Shown here: piece by piece, positions 18,776 to 28,904 of the stretch
Position numbering within the stretch: position 1 is the stretch's first letter
Layout: the number at the start of each line of letters is the position of its first letter
NCBI RefSeq assembly: GCF_000621605.1
Contig: NZ_JHXX01000002.1
Coordinates: forward strand, 434,001 to 498,000
Direction: 5' to 3'
Source of the DNA: Butyrivibrio sp. MC2021
GTDB lineage: Bacteria; Bacillota; Clostridia; Lachnospirales; Lachnospiraceae
DNA length: 64,000 nt
The notes under the pieces: model-generated
The model's input: only the letters and a program-made list of their open reading frames with translations
Database searches by the model: none
Told to the model about the DNA's origin: nothing
Position numbers and translations under genes: made by a program

Positions 18776-20920
18776 TTAGTTAAGTGTGTATCCGATGGTG
18801 CTTGCTACAGAGCCGCTGCCCTGGATTCCGAAGTATGCAGCATCGCCTGCATAGATTGTGGAATTCCATGACTCAGGAGTGATCACATAGTACTCACCCA
18901 CAGAAGCAACCTTTACGCACCAGCTGTTGTCGATCTTAACATCGCTCTTTTTGAGCTTCAGTGTCCAACCGTTAACAGCAGTCTTGGAGTTGTTAACTAC
19001 CTTGAAGTTGATTGTGTAGTTACCCTGTCCGCTGATTGTATACTCAAGTGAGAGATCGTCGTTATCAACAACGATTGGCTCAGGCTCGGGCTCGGGTTCA
19101 GGCTCCGGCTCAGGTTCGGGCTCAGGCTGTGGCTCGGGCTCCGGCTCAGGCTCGGGTTCAGGCTGAGGTTCAGGCTCTTCAGTAGCCTCGCCATCAGCGA
19201 AGATCTCAATCTTATCTTTTACGTGAGATGAACCCTGGAAACCAAACTCAACAGACTTGCCGGGATCGATAACTGAGTTCCACTCAACAGGAGTGATCAC
19301 ATAGTAATTGCCCTCTTCAGAAACCTTAATATTCCAGCTTGCATCGATACCAACATCATTTTTGTTAACCTTAACTGTCCAGCCTTCTGCCTTTACAGTT
19401 GAGTTGTTGGTTACCTTAACAAGTACCTGATATCCTGATCCCCAGTTGTTAACTGTGTAAGAAGTTGAAAGACCGGTAACAACAGGCTGTGGTTCAGGCT
19501 CGGGTTCGGGTTCCGGCTCCGGCTCGGGCTGTGGCTCGGGCTCCGGCTCAGGTTCAGGCTGAGGGTCGGGCTTAACAGGAGCTTTCTTAGCATACCAGGA
19601 ATCGATGCTTACGGATGTGCCTGCAAGTACAGGAACGAAGTATACATCATGTGTTCCGGCAACGCTTACCTTAGGCTGAACTGACTTGGAATAGAACTCG
19701 TTGCTTTCGCCGATCTTGATGTTTCCAATATAAGTGCCATCAGGGCTGTCAAGTCTTACTTCAACAACTGTAGGCTTAGCAGCCTTAGCGTTGATTGCAA
19801 CAAAAGCAGTATCCTCTGTAAATACAACATCCTTGAATCCGATGTAGCCGTTAGCTCTTACAAGGGCATATGTAACACCGTCTGTTGTAAGAATAGCAGC
19901 TGCAGCCTTCTCAGTAGCTGTCTCTGCTTCTACTGTAGCATAAGGATCAATAGTAGAAGGAGTGGGCTCCGGCTCAGGCTCAGGCTCAGGCTGAGGGTCG
20001 GGCTTAACAGGAGGCTCTTTTACTGACCAGGAATCAAAGTAAACTGTTGTGCCTGAAATAGTAGGAACAAAGTAAAGGTCGTGTGTACCTGTGAGATTCT
20101 GTGAAGCCTGAACTCCCTTTGTAACGAAAGCGGTATCTGTAAGCTTAACATTAGCAAGAAGTTCACCGTCTGCACTATCAAGTCTTACTTCAAGAACAGC
20201 AGCCTTGTTGGCTCTGGCTGTTACGAATACAGAAGCAAGTCCCTTGGAGAAATCTACGTTCTTGAAAGCAACATAGCCGTTAGCTCTGATAGCGCCGTAG
20301 GTAACGCCATCTGTTGTTGCGAAGAAGGTAGCCTTGTAATCAGAAGTAGATTCTGCCTCAACTGTCTCATATGGATTGATCTCTGAAGGAGCAGGTGACG
20401 GAGGAGCAGGATCAGGATCGGGATCAGCAATAGGATCCGGGAAATAAGGTGATGCTTCCCAGTAATCAAAATCGATATCTCCCATAGCACCAACAAAGTA
20501 GAAGACTGCATCATTGTCTATATCGATGTGCTTCATGTTGGCTTCAAAGGTCTTGAACTCACCGTTGGTGTTGCTGATCTTGAAGCTTCCGAGCTTCTCG
20601 CCGTCTACTGCGTCTTTTCTTACTTCAAGAAGAGCAGCAGATGCAGATCTTACGTTTACCTCCATGGAGTTAAGACTCTCGTTGAAATTAACATTCTTGT
20701 ACATAATGTAATCGCCCTTCTCAAGGCTGGTTACATAAACCTGAGGTGCGTCGCCTCTCTTGTTCTCAACGCCTGAGCTGCCAAAGTTGGTCTCAGCCTG
20801 GTTGCGCTGATAAGGATTGAACTTAGGTGCCGCATAGGATGTAAAAGAAGTCAGACAGCTGGTTGCTGTCAGGAATCCTGCCATAGCAAGACTCGTAAAA
20901 AATGCGAATTTTTTTCTCAT
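18776..20920 (-). CDS. secreted multi-module carbohydrate-binding protein (CBM6 and CBM2 type)
   Basis: 714 residues. A signal peptide (about 1-30, ending SYAA) is followed by three CBM6-like domains (about 32-158, 185-300 and 325-440). They are recognised by NPY-ETVEAE-type starts, a central AVLEVRLDSADGELL block and a final FDSW strand. Two C-terminal CBM2-like domains (about 480-580 and 620-714) show GWTVKVNKNDVGID, then WN-S-I and FGFQGS, as in cellulose-binding CBM2. Modules are joined by long Pro-Glu repeats. No catalytic domain, dockerin, sortase motif or membrane anchor is seen. It probably binds xylan and cellulose outside the cell and may help hold cells or enzymes to plant fibre. 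The first CBM6 copy is the most divergent. Confidence 0.83.
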   Translation of the reverse strand: MRKKFAFFTSLAMAGFLTATSCLTSFTSYAAPKFNPYQRNQAETNFGSSGVENKRGDAPQVYVTSLEKGDYIMYKNVNFNESLNSMEVNVRSASAALLEVRKDAVDGEKLGSFKISNTNGEFKTFEANMKHIDIDNDAVFYFVGAMGDIDFDYWEASPYFPDPIADPDPDPAPPSPAPSEINPYETVEAESTSDYKATFFATTDGVTYGAIRANGYVAFKNVDFSKGLASVFVTARANKAAVLEVRLDSADGELLANVKLTDTAFVTKGVQASQNLTGTHDLYFVPTISGTTVYFDSWSVKEPPVKPDPQPEPEPEPEPTPSTIDPYATVEAETATEKAAAAILTTDGVTYALVRANGYIGFKDVVFTEDTAFVAINAKAAKPTVVEVRLDSPDGTYIGNIKIGESNEFYSKSVQPKVSVAGTHDVYFVPVLAGTSVSIDSWYAKKAPVKPDPQPEPEPEPEPQPEPEPEPEPEPEPQPVVTGLSTSYTVNNWGSGYQVLVKVTNNSTVKAEGWTVKVNKNDVGIDASWNIKVSEEGNYYVITPVEWNSVIDPGKSVEFGFQGSSHVKDKIEIFADGEATEEPEPQPEPEPEPEPEPQPEPEPEPEPEPEPEPEPIVVDNDDLSLEYTISGQGNYTINFKVVNNSKTAVNGWTLKLKKSDVKIDNSWCVKVASVGEYYVITPESWNSTIYAGDAAYFGIQGSGSVASTIGYTLN

Positions 20921-21446
20921 AAAATACCCCCAATCGATATTTTGTAAGGCTTATTTAGTTAAGTAAAATTATTTGCTCGAGCACTTAAATTTTAACATTA
21001 TACGTTTAAGTAGACTTTCGAAAACTTGCACAGGAACTACTAATACTTGCCCGATATTACGGCTTTTGTAAAAAAATAGCGAAATAGACAAACACGCTCA
21101 ATCCCGCATGTTTCCTTTTACTTAATAAAAAAATGTGACGTTTTCGTGAACTTTCGGAGGGATTATACATAACAAAAAGTAACAAAATGTCCGTGTGAAA
21201 AAGACATTTGTCTTTTTGCCTAAAGAATGGTATTATTCTTCATAACATTTGTGCAATAATATACATTGTTTTTCTGATTTACTTATGTTAAATTCTGATT
21301 ATAATTTTTTTTGCTTTAATAATGCGAAGCGATAAACACTGAATATTTATCCAGTTTATACAGCTGAAATCTAGTTTTATTCAAGTTTTATACAAGTTTC
21401 GAAAATTTCGTAATCAGTTTTTTTCAACTATCAATGGAGAGAGAAT
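20921..21446. other. 526-bp divergent intergenic region
   Basis: AT-rich spacer between the divergent CBM protein gene and argH. A minus-strand TATAAT (ATTATA on plus at 20997-21002) could be the -10 box of the CBM gene. A plus-strand TATAAT at 21300-21305 lacks a good -35. No gene, strong hairpin or repeat is visible. Confidence 0.5.
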
Positions 21447-22835
21447 ATGGCGCAGTTATGGGGCGGTAGATTTACCGGGAGCATAAATGATCTGGCATGG
21501 AACTTTAATGCCTCCATTACCTTTGATAAGAGATTTCTCGAGGTGGATGTCATGGGCAGTAAGGCTCACGCAGCTATGCTGGCGAAGCAGGGCATCATCT
21601 CAGAGGAAGAGAAGGAGCAGATAACCAAGGGGCTTGATTCTATATTAGAAGATGTCAAGGCGGGAAGGCTGGAGATAACCACCAAATACGAGGATGTTCA
21701 CAGCTTCCTGGAGGCCAATCTTATAGACAGGATCGGAGATGCCGGCAAGAAGGTCCACACAGGCCGAAGCCGTAACGATCAGGTGGCCCTGGACATGAGG
21801 CTTTACGCCAGAGGAGAGGTTGATCATACCGCAGAGCTTCTTAAGAATATGCTGGGGACCCTCAACGACATCATGAAGGACAATCTCACCACCTACATGC
21901 CGGGCTTTACTCACCTTCAGAAGGCACAGCCCGTGACCCTGGCCCATCACGTAGGCGCCTACTTCGAGATGTTCAAGAGAGACCTTCTCAGGATGAAGGA
22001 CATCAGAAACAGAATGAACTATTGTCCACTGGGGGCAGGAGCCCTTGCAGGAACCACATATCCTCTGGACAGAGAGTTCACAGCCGGGGAGCTTGGATTC
22101 TACGGACCCACCCTTAACAGCATGGATTCAGTGGCAGACAGAGATTACCTTATCGAATATCTCTCAGCCCTTTCTACTATAATGATGCATCTTTCCAGAT
22201 TTTCCGAGGAGATCATCATCTGGAACTCCAACGAGTACAGATTTGTCGAGATAGACGATGCCTATTCCACAGGAAGCAGCATCATGCCTCAGAAAAAGAA
22301 CCCGGATATCGCGGAGCTGGTCAGAGGCAAGACAGGAAGAGTTTACGGAGATCTCACATCTCTTTTGACCACCATGAAGGGAATACCTCTTGCCTACAAC
22401 AAGGACATGCAGGAGGACAAGGAGGCGGCCTTTGATGCCATAGATACAGTGGACAACTGCCTCACCCTTTTCACAGACATGCTCAGGACCCTTAAATTTA
22501 ATAAAGACAACATGGAAAAAAGTGCAATGATGGGCTTTACCAATGCGACAGATGCAGCAGATTATCTGGTTAACAAGGGGATGCCTTTCAGGGATGCCCA
22601 CAGTGTTATCGGTAGACTGGTGCTTTTTTGCATAGATAAGAAATGTGCTATTGATGATCTTTCTATTGAGGAGCTGAAGGAATTCTCAGAGCTCTTTGAT
22701 AAGGATATATATGATGCCATCAGTCTTGAGACCTGCGTTAATAAGAGGCTTACCATCGGAGGTCCCAGCCCTGACAAGATGAAGGAAGTCATAGCTGTAA
22801 ACGATGACTTTATGGCAGCTTTTACTATGGAATAA
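21447..22835 (+). CDS. argH: argininosuccinate lyase
   Basis: Cleaves argininosuccinate to arginine and fumarate, the last step of arginine synthesis. Full-length 462 residues: N-terminal LWGGRF, the HTGRSRNDQVA active-site segment, TPGFTHLQ-type MPGFTHLQKAQPVTLAHH, and the fumarase-superfamily signature GSSIMPQKKNPD with the catalytic Ser. The ribosome site GGAGAG is close to the ATG. It stands alone; argG is not adjacent. asd follows after 65 bases. Confidence 0.97.
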   Translation: MAQLWGGRFTGSINDLAWNFNASITFDKRFLEVDVMGSKAHAAMLAKQGIISEEEKEQITKGLDSILEDVKAGRLEITTKYEDVHSFLEANLIDRIGDAGKKVHTGRSRNDQVALDMRLYARGEVDHTAELLKNMLGTLNDIMKDNLTTYMPGFTHLQKAQPVTLAHHVGAYFEMFKRDLLRMKDIRNRMNYCPLGAGALAGTTYPLDREFTAGELGFYGPTLNSMDSVADRDYLIEYLSALSTIMMHLSRFSEEIIIWNSNEYRFVEIDDAYSTGSSIMPQKKNPDIAELVRGKTGRVYGDLTSLLTTMKGIPLAYNKDMQEDKEAAFDAIDTVDNCLTLFTDMLRTLKFNKDNMEKSAMMGFTNATDAADYLVNKGMPFRDAHSVIGRLVLFCIDKKCAIDDLSIEELKEFSELFDKDIYDAISLETCVNKRLTIGGPSPDKMKEVIAVNDDFMAAFTME

Positions 22836-22900
22836 GTAACTGTTAACGGTGTAAATTTGTGGTTATAATACCACTTCAATTAGAAAAGAGGAGAGAAATT

Positions 22901-23986
22901 ATGAGCGAGAAATTACAGGTAGCCGTACTTGGCGGAACAGGAATGGTAGGACAGAGATTTATCTCTATACTCAACAATCATCCATGGTTTGAGGTTAAGA
23001 CTATTGCAGCCAGCCCCAGAAGCGCAGGCCAGACCTACGAAGAGGCTGTTGGAAGCAGATGGAAGATGGACGGCCCCATCCCTGAGTCAGTTAAGAACAT
23101 CGTAGTTAAGGACGTTACTGATGTTAAGGCAGTTTCTGAGGACGTTGATTTCGTTCTTTCAGCTGTTAACATGTCCAAGGATGAGATCAAGGCCATCGAG
23201 GAAGAGTATGCCAAGACAGAGACTCCTGTTGTTTCCAACAACTCAGCTCACAGATGGACTCCTGATGTTCCCATGATCATTCCGGAGATCAACCCTGAGC
23301 ATATGGATGTTATCGAGTTCCAGAAGAAGAGACTTGGAACCACCAACGGCTTCATCGCTGTTAAGCCCAACTGCTCAATCCAGAGCTACACACCGGCTCT
23401 TACAGCATGGAAGGAATTTGAGCCCTATGAGATGGTTGCTACAACCTACCAGGCTATTTCCGGTGCAGGTAAGAACTTCGAGGAGTGGCCGGAGATGGTT
23501 GGCAACGTGATTCCTTTCATCTCAGGAGAAGAGGAGAAGTCCGAGAAGGAGCCTCTTCGTATCTGGGGTAAGGTTGAGAACGGCGTTATCGTTCCCGCCG
23601 ACAATATGAAGATCACCTGCCAGTGCATCAGAATCCCTGTACTGTACGGTCACACAGCAGCTGCTTTTGTTAAGTTCAAAAAGAACCCTACCAAGGAAGA
23701 GCTTATCGCAAAGCTTGAGCAGTTCTCAGGACTTCCTCAGAAGCTTCAGCTTCCCAGCGCTCCCAAGCAGTTCATCCGGTACATGCAGGAGGACAACAGA
23801 CCTCAGGTTACTCTTGATGTTAACTATGAGAACGGCATGGGCGTAAGCATCGGAAGACTTCGTCAGGATACAATCTACGACTGGAAGTTCGTAGGACTTT
23901 CACACAATACACTTCGCGGCGCAGCAGGCGGTGCAGTAGAGTGCGCAGAGCTTCTTAAGGCCAGCGGATATATTAACAAGAAATAA
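22901..23986 (+). CDS. asd: aspartate-semialdehyde dehydrogenase
   Basis: Reduces aspartyl-phosphate to aspartate semialdehyde with NADPH for lysine, threonine, methionine and peptidoglycan precursors. Seen: nucleotide loop GGTGMVGQRF, the active-site Cys in KPNCSIQSYTPAL, and substrate residues near RIPVLYGHTAA. The sequence follows the archaeal/fungal-like subtype rather than the E. coli one (SNNSAHRWTPDVPMIIPE). 361 residues. Start: ATG 22901 after GAGGAGAG; the frame extends upstream but without a ribosome site. A TATAAT at 22863-22868 may be its own -10 box. Confidence 0.96.
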   Translation: MSEKLQVAVLGGTGMVGQRFISILNNHPWFEVKTIAASPRSAGQTYEEAVGSRWKMDGPIPESVKNIVVKDVTDVKAVSEDVDFVLSAVNMSKDEIKAIEEEYAKTETPVVSNNSAHRWTPDVPMIIPEINPEHMDVIEFQKKRLGTTNGFIAVKPNCSIQSYTPALTAWKEFEPYEMVATTYQAISGAGKNFEEWPEMVGNVIPFISGEEEKSEKEPLRIWGKVENGVIVPADNMKITCQCIRIPVLYGHTAAAFVKFKKNPTKEELIAKLEQFSGLPQKLQLPSAPKQFIRYMQEDNRPQVTLDVNYENGMGVSIGRLRQDTIYDWKFVGLSHNTLRGAAGGAVECAELLKASGYINKK

Positions 23987-24027
23987 TTGAAACTGTTGTC
24001 GTTCTAGTTAAAAATGTGAGATTGAAA

Positions 24028-25404
24028 ATGGAAGCCTTAAGACAGATTGATCTTAATTTTTTAAACAGATATTATGAAAGCGGACTCAGCAATATTCTTG
24101 TGGTTTACGGCCACAGGAATATTGCTTTGGACCCCCTTCTTACCAAATTCCTGGAGAACAGAAGAAGCGTGTATTATTCTGCCCGCTCGGTTTCATTGAG
24201 GGAGCAGCTTTTTCTGTGGGGGAAGGAACTTAGCCTGACCGGCATTAACCTCAGCAAAAAGCCTGATTTCCAGGAAATCCTGGATGTCTGCCTAAAGACC
24301 GCAGGCCGCAATCCCATTATCCTGGTGATCCGCAACTTCGAGCACATAGTTAAGGCATCGGATGCTTTTATTAAGGAACTGTCCGATTATGTGGCGGAGC
24401 ACGGCAAGCTGCGGCAGATCCTGGTTCTTCTAGTGAGCAACGACATCAACTGGGTTGAGAACAGCATGGTGGCCAGCATGGGTAACACCGCTGCCAGCAT
24501 CGCAGGCTTTCGCAAGATCAAGCCCCTTCCATTCTCTGAGATGAGGGCTTACTATCCCAAGATGTCCTACAGGGACGCGGTTCTGACCTATTCCGTATTG
24601 GGAGGCCAGACAGGACTTTGGAGGTACTTTGATGAGAACCTCTCCTTTAAGGAGAACATCTGTAAAAATATGCTTGACCCCGGATCCTACCTCCACGGGG
24701 AGGCCATGAGACTGACCTCTGAGAACCTCAGAGAGACAGCGGTCTATCACACGATACTTGTCCAGATGGCCAGGGGCGTCAACAAACTCAACGATCTTTA
24801 TCATGCCACCGGATTTTCCAGGGCAAAGATTTCTGTTTATATTAAAACACTGATTCACCACGATTTTGCCTACAAGGCTTATTCCTTCGGAAATGCCGGC
24901 AGGGAAAACGTCATGAAGGGAGTCTACAAGATAGCAGACCCCCTGCTCAATTTCTATTTTAGATTTATTTTTCCAAATGAAAGTAGTCTTATGCAGATGC
25001 CTGCGGATAAATTTTATGATATATTTATATCTGCAGGAATGCAGAATTATGCTAATGAATATTTCAAGTCCGTTTGCCGCGAATACCTCTTCAGACAGGA
25101 AGAGCGGGGGCTCTTTCCTTTTGAGATCGGCGATGAGGGCGAGTGGCTCGGCAAGGATGGCACTATAGATATCATTACCCAGAGTGATACCGGGGATACC
25201 GCTTTCGGAATGTGCTTCTGGCAGAAGCAGGCCACCCATTCAGACCTTGATAATATCTACTCCTGCGCACAAAAAGCAAGACTTGAGGGAGATATAATCT
25301 ATCTCTTTTCAACTTACGGCTTTGATGACTATCTGCAGGACGCAGCCATGAAATCTTCAGGGAGCCTTAAGTTGATCGGAATAGATGAACTGACGAATGG
25401 CTAA
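24028..25404 (+). CDS. degenerate DUF234-type (archaeal ATPase family) protein
   Basis: 458 residues with the layout of archaeal-type AAA ATPases that end in a winged-helix plus DUF234 nuclease-like domain. The P-loop position reads VVYGHRNIALDPLLTKF where GRRRxGKT is expected, so the lysine and threonine of Walker A are missing. The Walker B position reads LVIRNFEHI instead of an acidic DE/DEF. The helix-turn-helix region (ARGVNKLNDLYHATGFSRAKISVYI) and C-terminal part are well kept. The gene therefore looks like a maintained pseudo-ATPase rather than a decayed one. Start is ATG 24028 (weak ribosome site; GTG 24016 possible). It overlaps the topoisomerase start by 8 nt. Confidence 0.7.
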   Translation: MEALRQIDLNFLNRYYESGLSNILVVYGHRNIALDPLLTKFLENRRSVYYSARSVSLREQLFLWGKELSLTGINLSKKPDFQEILDVCLKTAGRNPIILVIRNFEHIVKASDAFIKELSDYVAEHGKLRQILVLLVSNDINWVENSMVASMGNTAASIAGFRKIKPLPFSEMRAYYPKMSYRDAVLTYSVLGGQTGLWRYFDENLSFKENICKNMLDPGSYLHGEAMRLTSENLRETAVYHTILVQMARGVNKLNDLYHATGFSRAKISVYIKTLIHHDFAYKAYSFGNAGRENVMKGVYKIADPLLNFYFRFIFPNESSLMQMPADKFYDIFISAGMQNYANEYFKSVCREYLFRQEERGLFPFEIGDEGEWLGKDGTIDIITQSDTGDTAFGMCFWQKQATHSDLDNIYSCAQKARLEGDIIYLFSTYGFDDYLQDAAMKSSGSLKLIGIDELTNG

Positions 25405-28400
25405 AAAATTAATAATCACCGAGAAACCTTCTGTAGCCAGAGACTTCGCGAGAGTGCTGAATGTCTCCGGCAGGGGATCCGGTTATATAGAAAATGACGA
25501 GTATGTAATTTCCTGGTGTTTCGGCCATCTGGTCGAGATGGTGTACCCGGAAGTATACGACGAGAAGTACAAAAAGTGGAAGCTGGAAGACCTTCCCTTT
25601 TTACCACAGGATTACAAATATGGCGTTATAGACAGCGCCAGAGAGCAATATCAGACAGTCAATGCACTTCTGCACAGGGACGATATCGACACCGTCTACT
25701 GGGCGGGAGACTCAGGAAAAGAAGGACAGACAATCGAAGAGAACATCAGGAACTACGGCGGTGTCCGTCAGGGAATGAGAGAGCTTCGTGTGTGGATCGA
25801 CTCCCAGACTGATGAGGAGATAAAGCGAGGCATCAACGAAGCAAGGCCCATGAGTGATTACGCACTCCTTGGAGAGTCCGGAATCATGAGAGCCATCGAG
25901 GATTACAGCCTTGGTATCAATTTTTCGAGAGTCCTGTCTGTCAAGTACGGCAAGCTTATCAACGACGCCGCAGCAACCAAATCCTACACAGCAATTGCAA
26001 TCGGACGAGTTATGACCTGCGTTCTGGGAATGGTAGTTCAAAGAGAGCGCGAGATCAGGAACTTTGTTGAGACCCCTTTCTACAGAGTAGTAGGGGATTT
26101 TTCTGATGCCCATCTTAAGGCAGAGTGGAAGGCCGTTTCAGGCTCCAAGTATTTCGAATCACCGCTTCTGTACAAGGAGAACGGCTTTAAGAAAAGGGAG
26201 AGCGCCGAGGCTCTTATTGATGAACTCACAGGAAAAGAGGCTCTCGTAGAGAATATAGAGAAGGGCAAGAGCAAGAAGAGAGCGCCCCTCCTCTTTAACC
26301 TGGCGGAGCTTCAGTCCGAGTGTTCCAAGATATTCAAGATAAGCCCCCAGCAGACTCTGGAGGTGGCCCAGGAGCTCTATGAGAAGAAGCTCACCACCTA
26401 CCCAAGAACTGATGCCAGAGTCCTGACCACCGCGGTGGCCAAGGAGATCACCAAGAACATACGCGGCATAGCAGGCTATGACGAGGTCAAGAAGTTCGCG
26501 GACAATGTCCTGACAAACGGCATGTACAAGGGCCTTGAGAAGACCTCATATGTGGATGATTCCAAGGTTACAGACCACTATGCAATTATTCCCACAGGAC
26601 AGACCGGTGCCATAGGCTCCTTATCGCCTCTGGCCAAGAATGTTTATACACTTATCTGCAAGAGATTTCTTGCGATTTTCTATCCTGCAGCTGAGTACGA
26701 CACTGCCAAGATCCAGATAAAAATAGGAGACGAGCAGTTTTTTGCCTCAGCCAAGGTTCTTACCAAGCTGGGCTATATGGAGGTTTCCGGAAAGCCCACT
26801 GAGAAAAATCAGGATGAGAACGGGGAAGAGGACGACAACATGTCCAAGGAGGATTTCATCGCCTTTGTAAACAGTGCAAATAAGGGCGATGTTATCAGTG
26901 TTTCCGGCTTTGATATCAAGGAGGGCAAGACTTCGCCCCCTAAGAGATATACCTCCGGTAACCTTATCCTTGCCATGGAGAATGCCGGTAACCTTATAGA
27001 GGACGAGGAGCTTCGAGAGCAGATCAAGGGCTCCGGCATCGGAACCTCTGCCACCAGAGCGGAGATCATTGCCAAGCTCGTAAGGATACAATATCTCAAT
27101 CAGAATAATAAGACCCAGATCATCACCCCGGAGAAACTGGGAGAGATGATCTATGAGGTGGTAAGGCTCACAGTGCCCACCCTGCTCAATCCCGAGATGA
27201 CAGCCAGCTGGGAGAAGGGCCTTGAGGGCATCGTCAACGGCACCGTCAACGGCGGCGAGTATAGACGCAAACTCGAGGACTACATCAGGCGTGAGACCAA
27301 CAAGATGATCGGGGGCGACCTTACATCCAACATCGTCACCAACATCAGCGAGTTCACAGGCAAGGAGTCTAAGGGCATTGCCTCCAGGAAGCCCATCGGA
27401 GTTAAGTGCCCCGTTTGCGGCGGTGATATGACCACCACATCCTTTGGCTTTGGCTGCAGCAACTATTTCAATGATGCGGTTAAGTGTAACTTTAGTATTG
27501 GTAAGATTGCCGGCAAGGATATCCCCGAGGAGGAGGTAAAAAAACTCCTTACAGAGGGGAAGACCGGTGTTCTTGACGGTTTTGTGGGCAAGAACAAGAA
27601 ACCCTTTAAGGCTGTGCTGGTTATGGGCAAGGATGAAAACGGAAGGCCCAACGTGAACTTTGATTTCTCAGAGGTTCCCACTGAGTATGTGGAGGAACTC
27701 AAGTGCCCTGCCTGCGGCGGAAGGCTTATTAAGACAGGCTACGGCATTTCCTGTGAAAACAGGACAAGGGAAGAGAATCCATGCTACTTCAGCATTGGCG
27801 AGATCGCAGGCAAGAAGCTGGATATGGATACCATAACCACCCTGATAAATGACAGAAAGACCGATGTTATCAAGGGCTTTAAGTCCAAGTCCAAAAAGAG
27901 CTTTGATGCAAAGCTTGAGCTCAAGGAGGGCGAGGACGGCAAGCTGACGATAACCTTTGATTTTGAGGGCATTGAGCCTGAGTACCTTAAGGATGTTGTC
28001 TGCCCCGACTGCGGCGGCAGGATCATGAAAAAGAGTATCGGCTTTGGCTGCGAGAACTTCAAAGCGGACGATCCTTTTTCCTGCAAGTTCTTTATAGGTA
28101 AGGTTGCCAATAAGCAGCTGTCGGAGGCCAATGTCTTAGAGCTTCTCAAGGAGGGACACACCCAGACCATCAGAGGCTTTAAGGGTAAGAGCGGCAAGAA
28201 GTTCGATGCCTGCCTGATACTTAAAAAGAACGAGGCGGATAAGGCCGAGATTTCTTTTGACTTTGAAAATGTTGAGGCCCAGACCGTTAAGGGAGTGGTA
28301 TGCCCCATCTGCGGCGGCGATATCGTTAAGACCCCCTTTGGCTACGGCTGCAGCAATTATAATAAAGATGACCCGGAGAAGAGCTGCAAGTTTAACCTTG

Positions 28401-28858
28401 GCAAGATTGCAGGGTACAAGCTCAAGGACGCCCAGGTGAAGGAGCTTCTGACAAACGGAATCACAGATACCATCTCCGGATTTAAGTCCAAGAACGGCAA
28501 TGCCTTTGAGGCAAAGCTGGCCCTTTCCAAGGATGAAGCCGGCAAGGTTACGGGCGTGAGATTCGTTTTTGAAAACGAGGATGAGACCCTGGAGGGCCTT
28601 AAGTGTCCCAAGTGCGGTAAGAATATCATCAAGGGGCATATGGGCTATCGCTGCGAGGACTACAGCAGAGAAGAGGAAGGCTGCAAGTTCTTCGTTGGCA
28701 AGATTGCCGGGGTAGAGCTTACCAAGGAACAGTTTACCAAGCTTGTGACGGAGAAGATAACCGACAAGATTACAGGCTTTAACAGCAAAAAGGGAACGAC
28801 TTTTGAGGCAAGGCTTAAGTTTGATGAGAACTTTAACATAGTCTTTGACTTCGAGTGA
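25397..28858 (+). CDS. type IA DNA topoisomerase (TopB-like) with five zinc-ribbon repeats
   Basis: Relaxes or decatenates DNA through a 5'-phosphotyrosine link. Residues 1-150 form a Toprim domain with Glu9 (ITEKPSVARDF) and AGDSGKEG, where Asp105 and Glu109 are kept but the second Asp of DxDxE is Gly107. The catalytic Tyr335 lies in TTYPRTDARVL. After about residue 670 there are five tandem repeats of about 95 residues, each a CPxCGG-x(n)-C-x(n)-C zinc ribbon followed by a short alpha-beta unit with F-I-GKIAG and GFKSK. 1153 residues is far longer than the usual 600-750. Translation is coupled to the upstream pseudo-ATPase gene. It may serve a special role beside a housekeeping topoisomerase. 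Confidence 0.9.
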   Translation: MAKKLIITEKPSVARDFARVLNVSGRGSGYIENDEYVISWCFGHLVEMVYPEVYDEKYKKWKLEDLPFLPQDYKYGVIDSAREQYQTVNALLHRDDIDTVYWAGDSGKEGQTIEENIRNYGGVRQGMRELRVWIDSQTDEEIKRGINEARPMSDYALLGESGIMRAIEDYSLGINFSRVLSVKYGKLINDAAATKSYTAIAIGRVMTCVLGMVVQREREIRNFVETPFYRVVGDFSDAHLKAEWKAVSGSKYFESPLLYKENGFKKRESAEALIDELTGKEALVENIEKGKSKKRAPLLFNLAELQSECSKIFKISPQQTLEVAQELYEKKLTTYPRTDARVLTTAVAKEITKNIRGIAGYDEVKKFADNVLTNGMYKGLEKTSYVDDSKVTDHYAIIPTGQTGAIGSLSPLAKNVYTLICKRFLAIFYPAAEYDTAKIQIKIGDEQFFASAKVLTKLGYMEVSGKPTEKNQDENGEEDDNMSKEDFIAFVNSANKGDVISVSGFDIKEGKTSPPKRYTSGNLILAMENAGNLIEDEELREQIKGSGIGTSATRAEIIAKLVRIQYLNQNNKTQIITPEKLGEMIYEVVRLTVPTLLNPEMTASWEKGLEGIVNGTVNGGEYRRKLEDYIRRETNKMIGGDLTSNIVTNISEFTGKESKGIASRKPIGVKCPVCGGDMTTTSFGFGCSNYFNDAVKCNFSIGKIAGKDIPEEEVKKLLTEGKTGVLDGFVGKNKKPFKAVLVMGKDENGRPNVNFDFSEVPTEYVEELKCPACGGRLIKTGYGISCENRTREENPCYFSIGEIAGKKLDMDTITTLINDRKTDVIKGFKSKSKKSFDAKLELKEGEDGKLTITFDFEGIEPEYLKDVVCPDCGGRIMKKSIGFGCENFKADDPFSCKFFIGKVANKQLSEANVLELLKEGHTQTIRGFKGKSGKKFDACLILKKNEADKAEISFDFENVEAQTVKGVVCPICGGDIVKTPFGYGCSNYNKDDPEKSCKFNLGKIAGYKLKDAQVKELLTNGITDTISGFKSKNGNAFEAKLALSKDEAGKVTGVRFVFENEDETLEGLKCPKCGKNIIKGHMGYRCEDYSREEEGCKFFVGKIAGVELTKEQFTKLVTEKITDKITGFNSKKGTTFEARLKFDENFNIVFDFE

Positions 28859-28904
28859 TATGTATAAGAAAAAAAGAATTGTTTAGAAGGGATATATATA
28901 AGAA

